In this document: piece after piece, positions 34,513-45,609 of the stretch | Layout: the number at the start of each line of letters is the position of its first letter | How positions within the stretch are numbered: position 1 is the stretch's first letter | Source: Taudactylus pleione | Taxonomy: Eukaryota > Chordata > Amphibia > Anura > Myobatrachidae | Assembly (NCBI GenBank): GCA_031769625.1 | Contig: JAUIMM010000001.1 | Coordinates: forward strand, 2,046,001-2,110,000 | DNA: 64,000 nt | Direction of reading: 5' to 3' | The notes under the pieces: model-generated | Told to the model about the DNA's origin: nothing | The model's database searches: none | The model's input: only the letters and a program-made list of their open reading frames with translations | Translations under genes and position numbers: made by a program

Positions 34513-34715
34513 ACGCGGCGGCCGCGGACTGTCAGGGGCTGTGCAGCTTTATAGTACCAGGTAGCGCGGTCCCTGCACCGCACCAAGGAGGAAGTGTAAT
34601 GTGCTGTGATTTAACTTAAACACCGTACATTACACCTCCTCCTCCATACCGTGCAGGGGCCGTGCAGCCTATTACTATAAAGCTGCACAGCCCCTGACAG
34701 TCTGTGGCCGCCGCT
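34513..34715. repeat. 200-bp GC-rich inverted repeat
   Basis: GACTGTCAGGGGCTGTGCAG (34527) and its complement CTGCACAGCCCCTGACAGTC (34683) face each other, with GCGGCGGCCGC/GTGGCCGCCGC outside and GTGTAATGT/ACATTACAC inside. A MITE-like foldback. Confidence 0.75.
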
Positions 34716-34799
34716 CCTTTTAAATGTTTGGGGGGGGGGCGAGCTGCCCGCCCCGTTCTGGCGCCCATGGAAAGCCAGAGACCTGTATGACTTCAGATG

Positions 34800-36223
34800 G
34801 ATGACTAGCACCAATTATGGGGCTGGTGCAAATGCGCGCTGATAGTGATGACAGCTACTTTCACCACTGGGAGTGATTAACGTCATGTGCACTGTACTAC
34901 TCCTGTACTCCATATGGTTAGTATGGCAAATTCTATTACTTATCAGCTGCATTGAGGAAGGATTTGGCTCTCTCCCCTCAATGACAAGTCAGGTGGCAGC
35001 AGAGAGTAAGGGGGAGATTTGCTAATGGGTGATTGGTCAAAGTCGCCGAAGTTTTTATAATGATGATAGATAGTAATTAATGCCAAGCAAGCCTGATTTA
35101 GCATTAACTACTGCCGTTTGAAAAACTTCAGTCAAAACCATCGATCATCGGCGGCTTTGAAAATCCGACATTAAAAAAATATCTGCCCCCAAGTGTTTTA
35201 TCGTTTTTTTTTTTTCCGTGATGGGAAGCTGATGGCAAGAGAAAATATTTTAGAATCACGGGAATATTGACATGGAGAATTGCTAACATTACATGTGTAA
35301 CAATAAGCCAGAAACCAGAGAGCTTTTGGCAAACATGGAGGAACGATCCTGGCAGCAATGATGGGAGGCATCTCGATGTATCTGCTAGTCTCGTTGGCAC
35401 GTAATATCATCTGTATATAATTGCTACCTAATAATCATTCTTTATCCTGTAATCCAAATCAAATTCCCTCTCTAGCTCATGTGGATCATTGTCATGCGGA
35501 TTAGGAGATGTCCCTTAGTGGAAGCTTGTCTCAGAGCGGTACATCTATAAAGGGTGCAGGGTGTACCCATTGCATTTACTTATCTTACAGCCGCTGGCGC
35601 CATTTTCCCAGTGATTTTATACCAAAATATGACACACACACCATATTTCTGAGGTAATAACTGTAATAATGCTGCTACGCCATCTTACCATAGACACTGT
35701 GCTTGCGCAAAATACACTCGTACAGTTTCAGAGTCTTATGCACATGGGCCGGAGGTGTGTGTGCTCCCTCTTTTATGTAAGTGCCCGTGCTCAGATTCCA
35801 TGGCAGGAAGGGATCTCTGGAATAGGCTATTCTTAATGTGGTCACAAAATTGTCTAAGTTGTAGATAATAAAATAAATTTTTATTCTTTATTACTCTGGT
35901 GTTCTGTGGAAGCCATAACATAAAGGTAAAAAGCATAGTATATGATACGTGCGCATTGAGTACTAAATATTTTATTTACTGAACAAAAAGACATAAAAAA
36001 ACCCAGTCAAATGTGCTTGTTGAGCCATCCTGACAGATGCGTCGATGACTTTGTTCTCATGGTTTCTATCCACTGGGACTTGAGACCAATTTGTCTTACA
36101 GCATTCAGAGAAGGAAGATCCTGGCTGTTCCTGATTATCCTGCAATGTCAGAGAGTCACCATACAGAACATGTTGTGTAATGAATATAATGGCAGGTTGC
36201 ATACATGGAAAACACATAATATG
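34800..36223. other. No gene seen
   Basis: Only short open frames (up to 90 codons) without domains. An imperfect inverted segment lies at about 35030-35160 (AAGTCGCCGAAGTTTTTA and a partial complement). Confidence 0.4.
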
Positions 36224-36381
36224 TACTAAGCTCTGGAAAGTGATAAAGTGGAGAGTGATAAACTACCAGCCAATCAGCTCCTAACTGTCATGTCACAGAC
36301 TGTGTTTGAAAAATGACAGATAGGATCTGATTGGTTGGTAGTTTATCACTCTCCCAATGTATCACTTTCCAGAGCTTAGTA
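36224..36381. mobile_element. 158-bp palindromic MITE
   Basis: TACTAAGCTCTGGAAAGTGA at the left is the complement of TCACTTTCCAGAGCTTAGTA at the right. The arms continue through AGAGTGATAAACTACCA and AGCCAATCAG. Same type as the 18366 MITE but a different sequence. Confidence 0.88.
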
Positions 36382-36429
36382 GATCACCCCCATAGTATTA
36401 TAACTAGAAATATACAGTAGCTGCCCTTT

Positions 36430-36690
36430 CGTGCAATCCTGTTCAGGGGTTCCAATTAGGTGCCTAACGCATTTCCCTGTATCAAACAGCTTCGTCAGAG
36501 CCTTTGACGAAGGTGTTTGATACAGGGAAATGCATTAGGCACCTCCTTCTCTGCACATAGAACCCGGAGGACTGACCACAGCACACTTTGGAGCTTTATC
36601 TCTAGCATCAAGCAATCCACTTGTCCTAAATCACTGAGCTGTAAGATCACAGGACTAATTGGAACCCCTAAACAGGATTGCACGAAGTTG
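36430..36690. repeat. Nested inverted repeat with GAAA/TGACGA core motifs
   Basis: Inner arms 36458-36500 and 36501-36544 form a near-perfect 43-bp hairpin without a loop. An outer pair (36430-36458 and 36657-36687; CGTGCAATCCTGTT and complement) lies around it. Each inner arm carries TGACGA and GGGAAATGC in hammerhead-like order. Confidence 0.7.
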
Positions 36691-38150
36691 CTTATATTTT
36701 CCAAGACACCAAGGGATACCACCTGTGCTAAGGAATACAGCCATCAATTGGACATTTCTACGGCTTCCGCCTACCTGCAGGTTAAGTTAAGACTATTCCA
36801 AGCTTTCCAGCGTGATATTTATCAGCCTTCCGAGGCATGTGCATACCATATATATGGTTTCTCTTGAACCTTTATTATTGAACCTTCATCATTTGGGGTT
36901 TTTATAACCAATCTATTGCCAATAATTTCCATGAAAGTCACATGTGTATGTGTTTTTTATGTATTCGTTTAGATATTAAAATATTTTTTATATTTAATTT
37001 ATCTGCCACTGCACTTATTTATTACCTTTTTTATATATTATTTATAATTCATGGTATTTACTTATTCAATTGTTGATTTTTTAGATTGCGCTAATTTTTA
37101 CATTTATCTATTTGTTATATCCAATCAGATGACCTCTGATTTCTGTTAGCAGCATCTTCATATTTACATTTCTGTGACATTTCTTCACGGGACTAATAGC
37201 GTAGTCCTTGCTTTTTCTTTTTATACTTTTTATTATTTACATTTATATCTTCTGGCCGCACACCTAAAGGTATTATTATTAATGGGTGGGGACAGACTTA
37301 GCAGCTCCCCCTGCTGCATGCAGAAGGAATTGACTTGAAAGCTCCACAGTTCTGTTGCAATGATAAATTCCACCTTTATGCCTATTCTGGTCCATGTGAA
37401 GTTAGTCCTTAGTTCTTTAGATGAATTTGACCCTGAAGTTCAATTTACCTCACACTTATAATAGTATAATAGTATGCCCTATATAATTCAGAAGTTCATA
37501 AAATATAGTCATTCAATTTCTATCTCATGCTCGCTGTCCCACCTCAGACACAACTACGTGTGCTGGCATGCAAGAAAATTTATGGTCTGTCAGTGCATGC
37601 TGGCATTTGTAGTGCCACAAAATCTTACACCATGTTTATAATGACAGTATTGTCTTGTTACCCAATGGTTTGGGATACCAAGCTACTCAGCATTGGGTCT
37701 TAACTATCTAGATGCAGGGACAATTTTTTTTTGCCACCCTCCTCCTCCTGGAAAATGGGACCCAATGCAGAGTACGCCGGGCTGTTATTTCACACAGTAG
37801 CCGGTGGTTTTGGGGTTTGCAAATTGCTACACATCGGATGCGGTTTGAGGGCCTGATTCAGCAAGGATCGCAAGAGATTACACGTACCTGGCCGCTGCGA
37901 GAATATGCTAATGAATGCATACGCACAGCAATCACAACACAAGATGCAGACGCCCAGCACTACATAAAGCCAGCCCACCTCCCTTTACTCTATGCTTGAT
38001 CAGTACGCAGGCTAGCGAAAACACCGGTAACATCGAGAACCGTTGAACCCATATGCACAACTGTGGTAGCCCTGACCTGCCGCAACTTCCTATGTACATC
38101 GAGACGTACGGCGGTACGGTTTACAAACTTCATATTGAGACTGTGGTTCA
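36690..38150. other. No gene seen; repeat remnants
   Basis: Includes the dispersed tail at 37030-37115 (matching 32969-33062) and a GGGCCTGATTCAGCAAGGAT end at about 37849 of a family related to that at 30541. No supported coding region. Confidence 0.45.
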
Positions 38151-38152
38151 TA

Positions 38153-38450
38153 CTTGCCTACATTCAGCTGAATGTTTGAGCACAGCGGGGGGGGGGTGTC
38201 CGGGTTATGATGCGGCAGTGGGGGCGGGGCCATGCATTCGCTTCATTATGGCTCTGCCCCCTCTTCACAATGCTGAAAATATTGGCATTTGGAAGCAGGG
38301 TGCGGGGCCACGATGACCCGCTGTGGGGGTTTCTGTTAGTAACGTGGGGGTCAGGCGGCAGCTGGGAGGCTTGCCTGGCTTTCCAGGGGGTCGGGAGCAG
38401 CACCCGATATTCGGGAAGCTCCCGACCAAATCTGGAGGGTAGGCAAGCCT
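38153..38450. repeat. Dispersed DNA repeat (CTTGCCTAC / GTAGGCAAG ends)
   Basis: The left end ACTTGCCTAC and the right end GTAGGCAAGC are inverted. The interior has GCCCCCTCTTCACAATGC, shared with 9000-9300 and 38570-38815. Confidence 0.6.
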
Positions 38451-38569
38451 GCTGTGGTTTAGTAAGATTCCCGCAAAATCTCTTGTTGGGAGATACCAGA
38501 CATCCTTCTCCCAAATTGCACATGGCTTGTTTGTATGTTTCCTAATATTCTTCTATTTCAATATTTTGC

Positions 38570-38815
38570 AGGCTTGCCCACCCTCCCGATTTGGCCGGGA
38601 GACTCCCGATTTTCGGATGCCGCTCCCGGCCTCCCGGTAGCCAGCAACCCTCCCGGCCTTCCCCCAGAATAAACTAAAAAACCCCGCAGCGAGGGTGCCG
38701 GTGACGTGATTCTCGCTGAATCTCGTCATCATGGCCACGCCCCCTGCTTCACAATGCCGAAAATAACAGCATTGTGAAGCGGGGGTGGGGTCACGATGAC
38801 AGGATCATGTGCATC
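38570..38815. repeat. Dispersed DNA repeat that truncates the provirus
   Basis: CTTGCCCACCCTCCCGATTT opens it, and CCCCCTGCTTCACAATGC and GGTCACGATGAC lie inside; related to the previous repeat. The retroviral pol similarity stops at its right border (about 38815), so this insertion or an associated deletion removed the rest of pol and env. Confidence 0.55.
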
Positions 38816-39307
38816 CTGAGGCACATATGGTAAATACGTTGCTGGGTTTAACGTACTGCACCGTTTAATGGTGATGTTTGCAGGTGTTATTAGAGCTAGT
38901 TCCCATTTTGTGAACCTAGCTGAGGAAACATGTCTGGTTTGGGCAGAATTCAGCAAAGCAGATACAGCATGGGGAGTATAAACAATCATTTCATGGCCTA
39001 ATACTACATCATCACTCTTACTGACCAATAGAGCAGTTGCTGCTACACTTCTTAAACACGTTGGGAGTGATCTTACCACAGTGTCCAATTGTGCACTCTA
39101 GTATGCTACGGGCCTACTGGCATCACCATGTTTTTGTGTGAGGACACCTGCTGTGCAACCGTCAGCTTCCGTACAATATAAATCAAAAGGTTTTTCATAA
39201 TCAGGTATTCCCAATGCAGGTGCTCTTGTCAGACTATTCTTAAGATTAAGGAAAGCCTGCTATGTTTCCTCTGTGTGTATGACACGATCGGGCTTTGAGG
39301 AAGAGAC
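38815..39307 (-). pseudogene. RT end and connection/RNase H start of the provirus
   Basis: Minus-strand similarity to the gammaretroviral RT-RNase H junction is visible (short blocks YTPHAV and LNPATYLP). It contains stops and ends abruptly at the repeat at 38570-38815. Confidence 0.7.
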
Positions 39308-39310
39308 TAA

Positions 39311-39851
39311 GGCCATTATTCAGAGGCGGTCGCAAGAAGCGATCGCTCTCTCTGAATGAGGGCGGCAGCTTCATTTTTGAAGTGCTGCCTCCTGGTTGTT
39401 AGTTAAGCTGTGGGTTACCGCCCACAGCTTAACGACCGACCAGGTCAATGGTCGCAATTGTGATCACCATCGCGACCATCGGGGCTTGCGAAAAGACCCT
39501 AAGGTTGGGTCTCGGCAACCGCAAGCCCCAGGGAGCTTTCTGCTCTGATGGAGTAGGAAGCTCCCCACTGACATCACTGATGATGTCAGTGTGGCCGCCC
39601 ACAAAATGGTAGGCATTCCTTTATTAATGCCTCCATTTTGGAAACCACCCCCCCGGCCCACCAACAAAACAGGGCGAGCTGTCGATCAAAATTGACAGCC
39701 GCCCCTTTTGTAGCAAGCTCCGGAGTGAGAGAGTTTCTCTCTCACTCCGGGAGCTTGCGCACGCGCAGTGCGGCCGCTGCGCGTGCTCAGGGCTACCCAT
39801 CGACCCGGTTGTGAGCACATAGGTGCTTGCGACCGGGTCTGAATGAGACCC
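39311..39851. mobile_element. Multi-hairpin MITE inserted in proviral pol
   Basis: Left end GGCCATTATTCAGAGG and right end GGGTCTGAATGAGACC, flanked by TAA (39308-39310 and 39852-39854). About ten internal stem-loops, for example GTTAAGCTGTGGG with CCCACAGCTTAAC, CACTGACATCA with TGATGTCAGTG, and GGAGTGAGAGA with TCTCTCACTCC. Pol similarity resumes on its far side. Same architecture as 31014-31562. Confidence 0.85.
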
Positions 39852-40506
39852 TAAGTCCCGTAATGGTAAAGCCAAAATAGAAAAACCTGGGATCCACATT
39901 CTGCAGTATCCACACATTCCCAAGAAGGTATGGATTTGCTGTTGGTTCTGAGGCAGTGTCATGGTCTGTATGGCCTGGATTCTGTCAGTAGTCAGATGTC
40001 GTAATCCCTGTGTTAGACAGTCTCCTAAGTATTTAACCCAGGACTGGCATGGCTGTAGTTTGTCCTTAGCAACTTTGTGTCCTGTTTGCGAGAGATGAAG
40101 CAATAAAAGTTTAGCATCATTTAAACGACATAAACGAACTAGAACACAACAAATCATCCACATATTGTATTAGAACAGATCCATTGGCAGGTTGAAAAGG
40201 TTGTAAACAGTTGTGTAAGGCCTGGGAGAAGATACTGGGGCTGTCTATGAAGCCCTGGGGCAATCGTGTCCATGTGTATTGTACCCCCCTGTATGTAAAA
40301 GCAAATAGGTACTGACAGTGAGGATGAAGAGGGACAGAGAAGAAGGCAGAGCGGAGGTCAATGACAGTAAAATGGGTTGCATTTGGTGGGATCTGCATAA
40401 GAATGACAGCTGGATTCGGCACTACAGGGAATTGGCTCTCTACTACCTTATTAACCCCTCTAAGGTCCTGTACCAGCCTATAACCCCTCCCACCACTCTT
40501 TTTCAC
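39852..40506 (-). pseudogene. Reverse transcriptase palm/fingers of the provirus, frameshifted
   Basis: 40506-40117 carries LVQDLRGVN, LPQGF and the catalytic YVDD. A second frame (from 40163 down) carries the RT thumb-like part (YLGDCLTQG, FLGMCGYCR), so there is a frame break near 40150. It is interrupted at 39852 by a MITE. Confidence 0.85.
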
Positions 40507-41140
40507 AGGAAATACTGTTGGCTACACTCGCTGTATGGACTAAAATTCCCTGTTGTAATAACTGCTCAATTAAGGGATAAACCCTTATCTCTACCTCCTG
40601 TTTTAGTGGGTACTGGGGAATTTTTGGAGCTTGCCTACCACTTTTTAGATTTACCATTATGGGAGCTACATTTGCCATCAACCTAGTGTCCTGTCCATCT
40701 TTGGTCCAAAGTGAACCTGGTATTTGAGATAACATCTGCTCTACCTGAGATGGATTCTTATCTGGAACAGTCGAGTGAAACATTAACCTTTGGGGAGTGT
40801 CTAATATATCCCTCACCTCGTGCACAACTCTCTCTGGGATATCTAGAAATATACCATCAGTGGTACAATAAATGACACATCCCATTTTACATAACAAATC
40901 CCTTCCCAGTAGGTTAGTAGGGGCCGCTGCTGCCAGGAGAAAGGAATGCCTGGTATGCAATGGACCGATAGTAGCCTCTGCAGATTTGGTTAAAAGATAA
41001 TGTTGCACTTTACCCATTACACCCATTGCTGGTACTGTTTTACTGGTCATCTGTAAATTAGATGGAGATTTTATCACTGATCTGGTCGCCCCTGTGTCTA
41101 CAAGAAAAGAATGTGTAGTACCAGCTACATCAACTATCAT
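40478..41140 (-). pseudogene. Protease and start of reverse transcriptase of the provirus
   Basis: An aspartic protease with the active-site triad DTGA near residue 17 and LLGRDLL near its end is followed by the RT N-terminal block (QYPLKQE). The frame ends at 40478 and the rest of RT lies in a different frame, so there is a frameshift at about 40500. Confidence 0.85.
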
Positions 41141-41351
41141 TACAGGTTCTTCTCTAGTACCCCCAGTTAACCTGACTGGCTGTAGACTACAGGTGTGACC
41201 TGACCCCTAGAGCTGACTATCTTCTTCCAGCATAGCATTCACTGCTGCGATGTGAGCAGGTGATGGCTGGAATTGTCCTGACTGCTGTGGGTACCCCTTC
41301 TGTGGGTATCTCATGTGTTTCCTGGTTTGGTATTTCCCACTTTCTGGCCTT

Positions 41352-42910
41352 ACAGAACTTACTTATGTGGTCCTCCTTGTTACATCTATAACACCTTCGT
41401 GGTTGACGTGTTGTGAAAGGTTGTTGTTGTGTGGGTTGGGGAATGAGGAAAGTTGTGTTTGTGTATAGGGATAAGGGTTTGGAGGTTGTGTGGGATGAGT
41501 GTATTGTGGCTGAGTGTGGTAAGAGTGCTGCAGTGTTATTTGCATTCCTTCCAGAGCTTGAATACTAACAGCCATTAGTTTCTCTGCATTTCTCTCTTCC
41601 TAAAGATGTTTTTGTCATGTTCAATTGCAGATTCCCTGAGTGTGTCTACCGTAACTCCCCTCCAACCAGGAAGTGAGGTCTGAACCCTGGCCTTTAGAGT
41701 GTCTTTAAGACCATCCATAAGCACTGTGATTGTCATTTCCCTGTGATGGGTGTTGTCTTTTATGTCCTCTATACCTGTGTATTGAGTAATAGTCTGCAGC
41801 GCTCTGATAAAATAATCTGCTTGCAGACTCACTCTCTTTCTGTTTAACCGTGAAGATTTTACTCCAGTTAACAATTAATGGGAAAAATACAGCCAATTGG
41901 GTAACAATATGGGTTATATCGTCTTGATTACCATCATCAGTTATGGGACTATCTCCATCCAATACACAGGCTGTGATAAACTTTTTCACATTGGTATTGT
42001 GTGGAAGACAAGCCCGTAATACCACTCGCCAATCTTTATTGGTTTGCTCATGAGCATTACCCAAATCCTTTACAAATCTCTGGCACTTTGCTAGTTCTTT
42101 CCTAGGGTCAGGGAAATCTGTCATTATGGAACGTAGTTCTGCTCTTGTCCATGGACAATGCGTCGCTACATCCCTTGTGGCCACTACACCATGTGCATCC
42201 GGATTCCCATTGGGAACGGTTATTGTCTGGATGGGATGGATGCCTGCCACACTGCTGCCTTTGACCTTACTACCTGTTTGAGGGTTCAGCCTACTGCTAC
42301 TATGTATGGTATTAGTAATCTCCGCTACTGTTACAGCGGGTGTTAATACTTCCTGCACTGGTTGGGCTACCTCCATTTCTGGTACTAGTGGGGCAGCTAC
42401 CTGTGCTTGCTGTGGTAGTCCATTTAACATTTGTGCAACATGTGAAAGAGCGGACATCCCAACAGGTTCATCATCTGCATCATAAACATGTTCCTTATAG
42501 TTACTTAGAAGAGGGTACAAGTTACTTGTTACATTTTTATGATTTTTGAGATCGACTGTACCTTCACCCCCATCTGCATAGGGCGGTGGTGGTGCTCGTG
42601 CGCTACTAACATTACCTTCTGCAATGCTACCTCGCTGTGCGTGCACACTACTTTGCAGTGTGCATGCAATGCTATTTGCGTGCACGCTCCCTTGCGTCAT
42701 GCGTGCAACGCTAGTTTGCATCGCGTGCACACCACTAAGCCACATGTCCCCCTTGTGCTGCCACAACTTCAAGCAATCATTAAACTTTACCCTTTTCTTC
42801 AGAGACTTCACTAAACATATACTGTCTCTGAGATTGTTCAAAACCTCTGAATCAAAGCTACCAATCTTAGGAAAAGGTGTTCTACATTTCTTGGTCATTT
42901 TGACCCACAT
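41352..42910 (-). pseudogene. gag of the provirus, frameshifted
   Basis: An open frame from 42910 to 41705 encodes a matrix/capsid-like region with a Pro-rich middle and a capsid-type block (WTRAELRSIMTDFP). Reading shifts to another frame near 41850 (41874-41575) and again before the nucleocapsid. A single CCHC zinc knuckle (C-x2-C-x4-H-x4-C) is at 41352-41393. At least two frame breaks make it non-functional. Confidence 0.75.
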
Positions 42911-43019
42911 GTCGCAGTACAGAATTTCAATTGGTGAACATATTTCAGTGAGCTACGTTCACGCACTCCCTCCCGTTATTCACAGCAGACCTGGCGTTAG
43001 TCTGCTTGTATAATGAGGA

Positions 43020-43804
43020 GCAGAATAACCACCTATTGAAAATTATTCTACCTGCGATGATATTAACTCAAGCTTCCGTCGCTCGCTTCCTTTGAGTTTA
43101 CTCCCACTGGTAGCATCTAGAAGTTCCAATAACTCCTAACCTTGCCAGCAGTTTCACTCCCACGACAACCCACTTCACAATCACGGTTTATATAACCATG
43201 TGGTTTGATTGCTTTGCCCAAAGAACCTAACTGGTCAATGGACTTTGTGATTAATGGGTGACGGACGAAGAAACCCCTTAGTTTCTCGATAACCACAATG
43301 TACCTGCTTTGTACACTGGCCCAGTAGTTTGTACCTACCGAATTTATACTGAGGTTTAACAGACAGTAACCTCCACTATTTAGGCTTAACAGACAGTAGC
43401 CTTTACAATCACAACGTTTCAATTTATATACACCTTTTCTGCGCAGAAAATGGAACCTTTTCTCTTAATATGGCAGTACAATACAGAGGTTTAACAAGCA
43501 ATCATGCTATGCATATAATGACTGTTTCAACACGTGGCAGCAATACAGGAAATATGTGTACGCTATTGTGCGACTTCCCCTTTTAACACAAAACTTTATC
43601 AACGAAGGAAAACAAACTTTTTCCTTCCTTGTCTCTGGATTCTAATCAGCGCTCCTTGAACTCACACAATAACGGATAGCGGTCTCTCAGCATAAAGTGG
43701 TAGCAGGTTTTCGAAGGCAATGCGTTCTTTACTGCGTATGGCGCCTCCACCCTTTGCTGAGGGATCGATAACCGTGTATTATCATGTAAATTGGCAGCGT
43801 GATC
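43020..43804. other. Proviral leader between primer site and gag, no gene
   Basis: Non-coding stretch expected to be the 5' leader of the provirus on the minus strand. No packaging structure could be recognised. Confidence 0.4.
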
Positions 43805-43822
43805 ACACTCTATGAGCCCCCA
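43805..43822 (-). other. Primer-binding site resembling tRNA-Pro
   Basis: The minus strand reads TGGGGGCTC followed by diverged bases. The first nine match the 3' end complement of tRNA-Pro used by many gammaretroviruses. It sits just inside the LTR-like edge and about 0.9 kb before gag. Confidence 0.5.
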
Positions 43823-43826
43823 ACTA

Positions 43827-44850
43827 TGAATTCCTATTTAGCCTCTATACCCTAAAGTCGCTGTTTAGCGTTGTGTACACATATGAAATAATTGCTTTCC
43901 AGACTTTGAGTGTGGTTCTAAAGCACAAAAGTTATTATTCACATAAAAGCATATAGTTACACGCCTTGATCTATAATACAATTAGCGCAAAGGTTATACA
44001 AAATACAAGCTACAGTCGAAACATACGCATGCGCTCTGGATCCAGATTTCCCGGTATCAACTATGCAACCTACATCAACAGAAAAAGAAAGATGACTAAC
44101 TACCAGTTCTAGAGTGCTTGCATATAAACCCTTGCAGAGATAGGCAATAGAATAGAACAAGTTGGCATGATCCCATTGGTTCTTCTTCCTGGTTCTTCTG
44201 TTACGATACAGTTCATAGGTCAGTTCGTATTGTAATAGTTCAGCCCTCAAACAGCTCTTTGTGTGTGTTTTCCCGCTGAAGAACAAGTCTAAACTGGCTA
44301 ATAAACATTACATTACAGAGTACATTTCAATGCCTATCTCTCCATGATCTATAATCCGCAGACGCATGTTGCGATCTCCTTGCCGATGGAACCGGAATTC
44401 TGCAAATAAACAGTGGTTTAGAATGGCACCAAATGTCGTCTGCTTATCATATACTAAACCTTAGATACCAAATATATGTATTTCACAATAGACTTGATAA
44501 CGTATAAAACCTCTAATATTAATGTTAGGGAACCTTTCTTCTTCCTGGTTCTGACTGTAAATGAGGCAAAGAATAATTAAGCAGCTGTGTGACTGTCCTG
44601 TCTAATATAGTTTACAAACGAAATTCAACTGTTTACTTCACTACATCTAACTGCACATGGAGACCTCTGAGGCAGTATAATGGGTACAGATAGTGAGGGA
44701 TACCAGACCCTCCAACATGACCCCTTCCACAAGGTACAAAACGCTCTGCACCTGGACTTCCCACTTCATTTATGATTGCAGTCACCTGTGATGAACTAAT
44801 TAAGTAATGATAAGGATATTTCTAACACAGATGACTGCAATCATAAACCA
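43827..44850 (-). repeat. Probable 5' LTR of the provirus
   Basis: On the minus strand this precedes the primer site, and its inner edge reads ...TTCA followed by a 4-base spacer. With no second LTR to compare, the outer border is uncertain; an inverted GATTGCAGTCA/TGACTGCAATC pair near 44774-44846 may mark flank and not LTR. Confidence 0.35.
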
Positions 44851-45609
44851 AGTGTGTGAGTCTCTCCTCTCTCTATCTGCCCCTATGTTGTCCCCACATT
44901 CCCCAAAGTGTTCACCAGCCCAGACTGTCACCCTTCCCCTAGTGTCACACAGCCCTCTCCTATAGAACACTCTATAGTAAGGGTGTGCACCGGCCACTTT
45001 TCGTGTTTTGTGTTTTGGTTTTGGATCTGGATCTTTCTTTGTGTTTTGGATCTGGATTGGTTTTGCCTAAACCACCCTTCCGTGTTTTGGGTTCTGGGTT
45101 TTGTGTTTTGGATCTGTATTTTTTTTTTTTAAAAAGCATAAAAACAGCTAAAATAACAGAATTTGTGTGTTTTTCTGCTCCTATGCTATTATTAACCTCA
45201 ATAACCTAAATTTCTACTCATTTCCAGTCTATTCTGAACACCTCACAATAGTGTTTTTATATCCAAAAGGTTGCACCGAGGTAGCTGGATGACTATGCTA
45301 AGAGATACGAGTGGGCGGCACAAACACGTGGTCCATCTAGGAGTGACACTGCAGTGGCAGACAGGATGGCAGTTTGAAAAACTAGGCCCCAAACAGTACA
45401 TAATTCAAAGAAAAAAAAGAGGTGCAAAATGGAATTGTCCTTGGGCCTTCCCACCCACCCTTATGTGGTATAAACAGGACATGCACACTTTAACAAACCA
45501 AACATTTCTGCGCCAGGGTCTGCCACACGACTGTGGCTGAAATGATTGGTTCGTTTGGGCCCCCACAAAACAAGCTGGCAATTAATCTGTCCCTGCACAA
45601 ACTGGCTCT

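Larger units (their letters stand above)
38815..44850 (-). mobile_element. Decayed gammaretrovirus-like endogenous provirus
   Basis: Read on the minus strand: LTR-like region (about 44850-43827), primer-binding site, leader, gag (42910-41352), protease and reverse transcriptase (41140-39852), a multi-hairpin MITE insertion, then the end of RT and the connection (39307-38815). Integrase, most of RNase H, env and the 3' LTR are not seen. The short motifs LPQGF and YVDD and the proline-type primer site point to the class I (gamma/epsilon-like) group. Several frameshifts; not functional. Confidence 0.85.
1..44861. repeat. Tandem segmental duplication, copy A (one full period)
   Basis: Base 1 onward matches base 44862 onward almost base for base. 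The offset between equivalent points is 44861 at the hAT transposase, 44953 at exon 1 and 45206 at exon 9, drifting only where minisatellites differ in length. The homologous stretch runs to the right edge of the window (A about 18794, B 64000), so the period is about 44.9 kb head to tail. Where the unit truly begins cannot be seen, because homology is already present at base 1. Confidence 0.95.
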
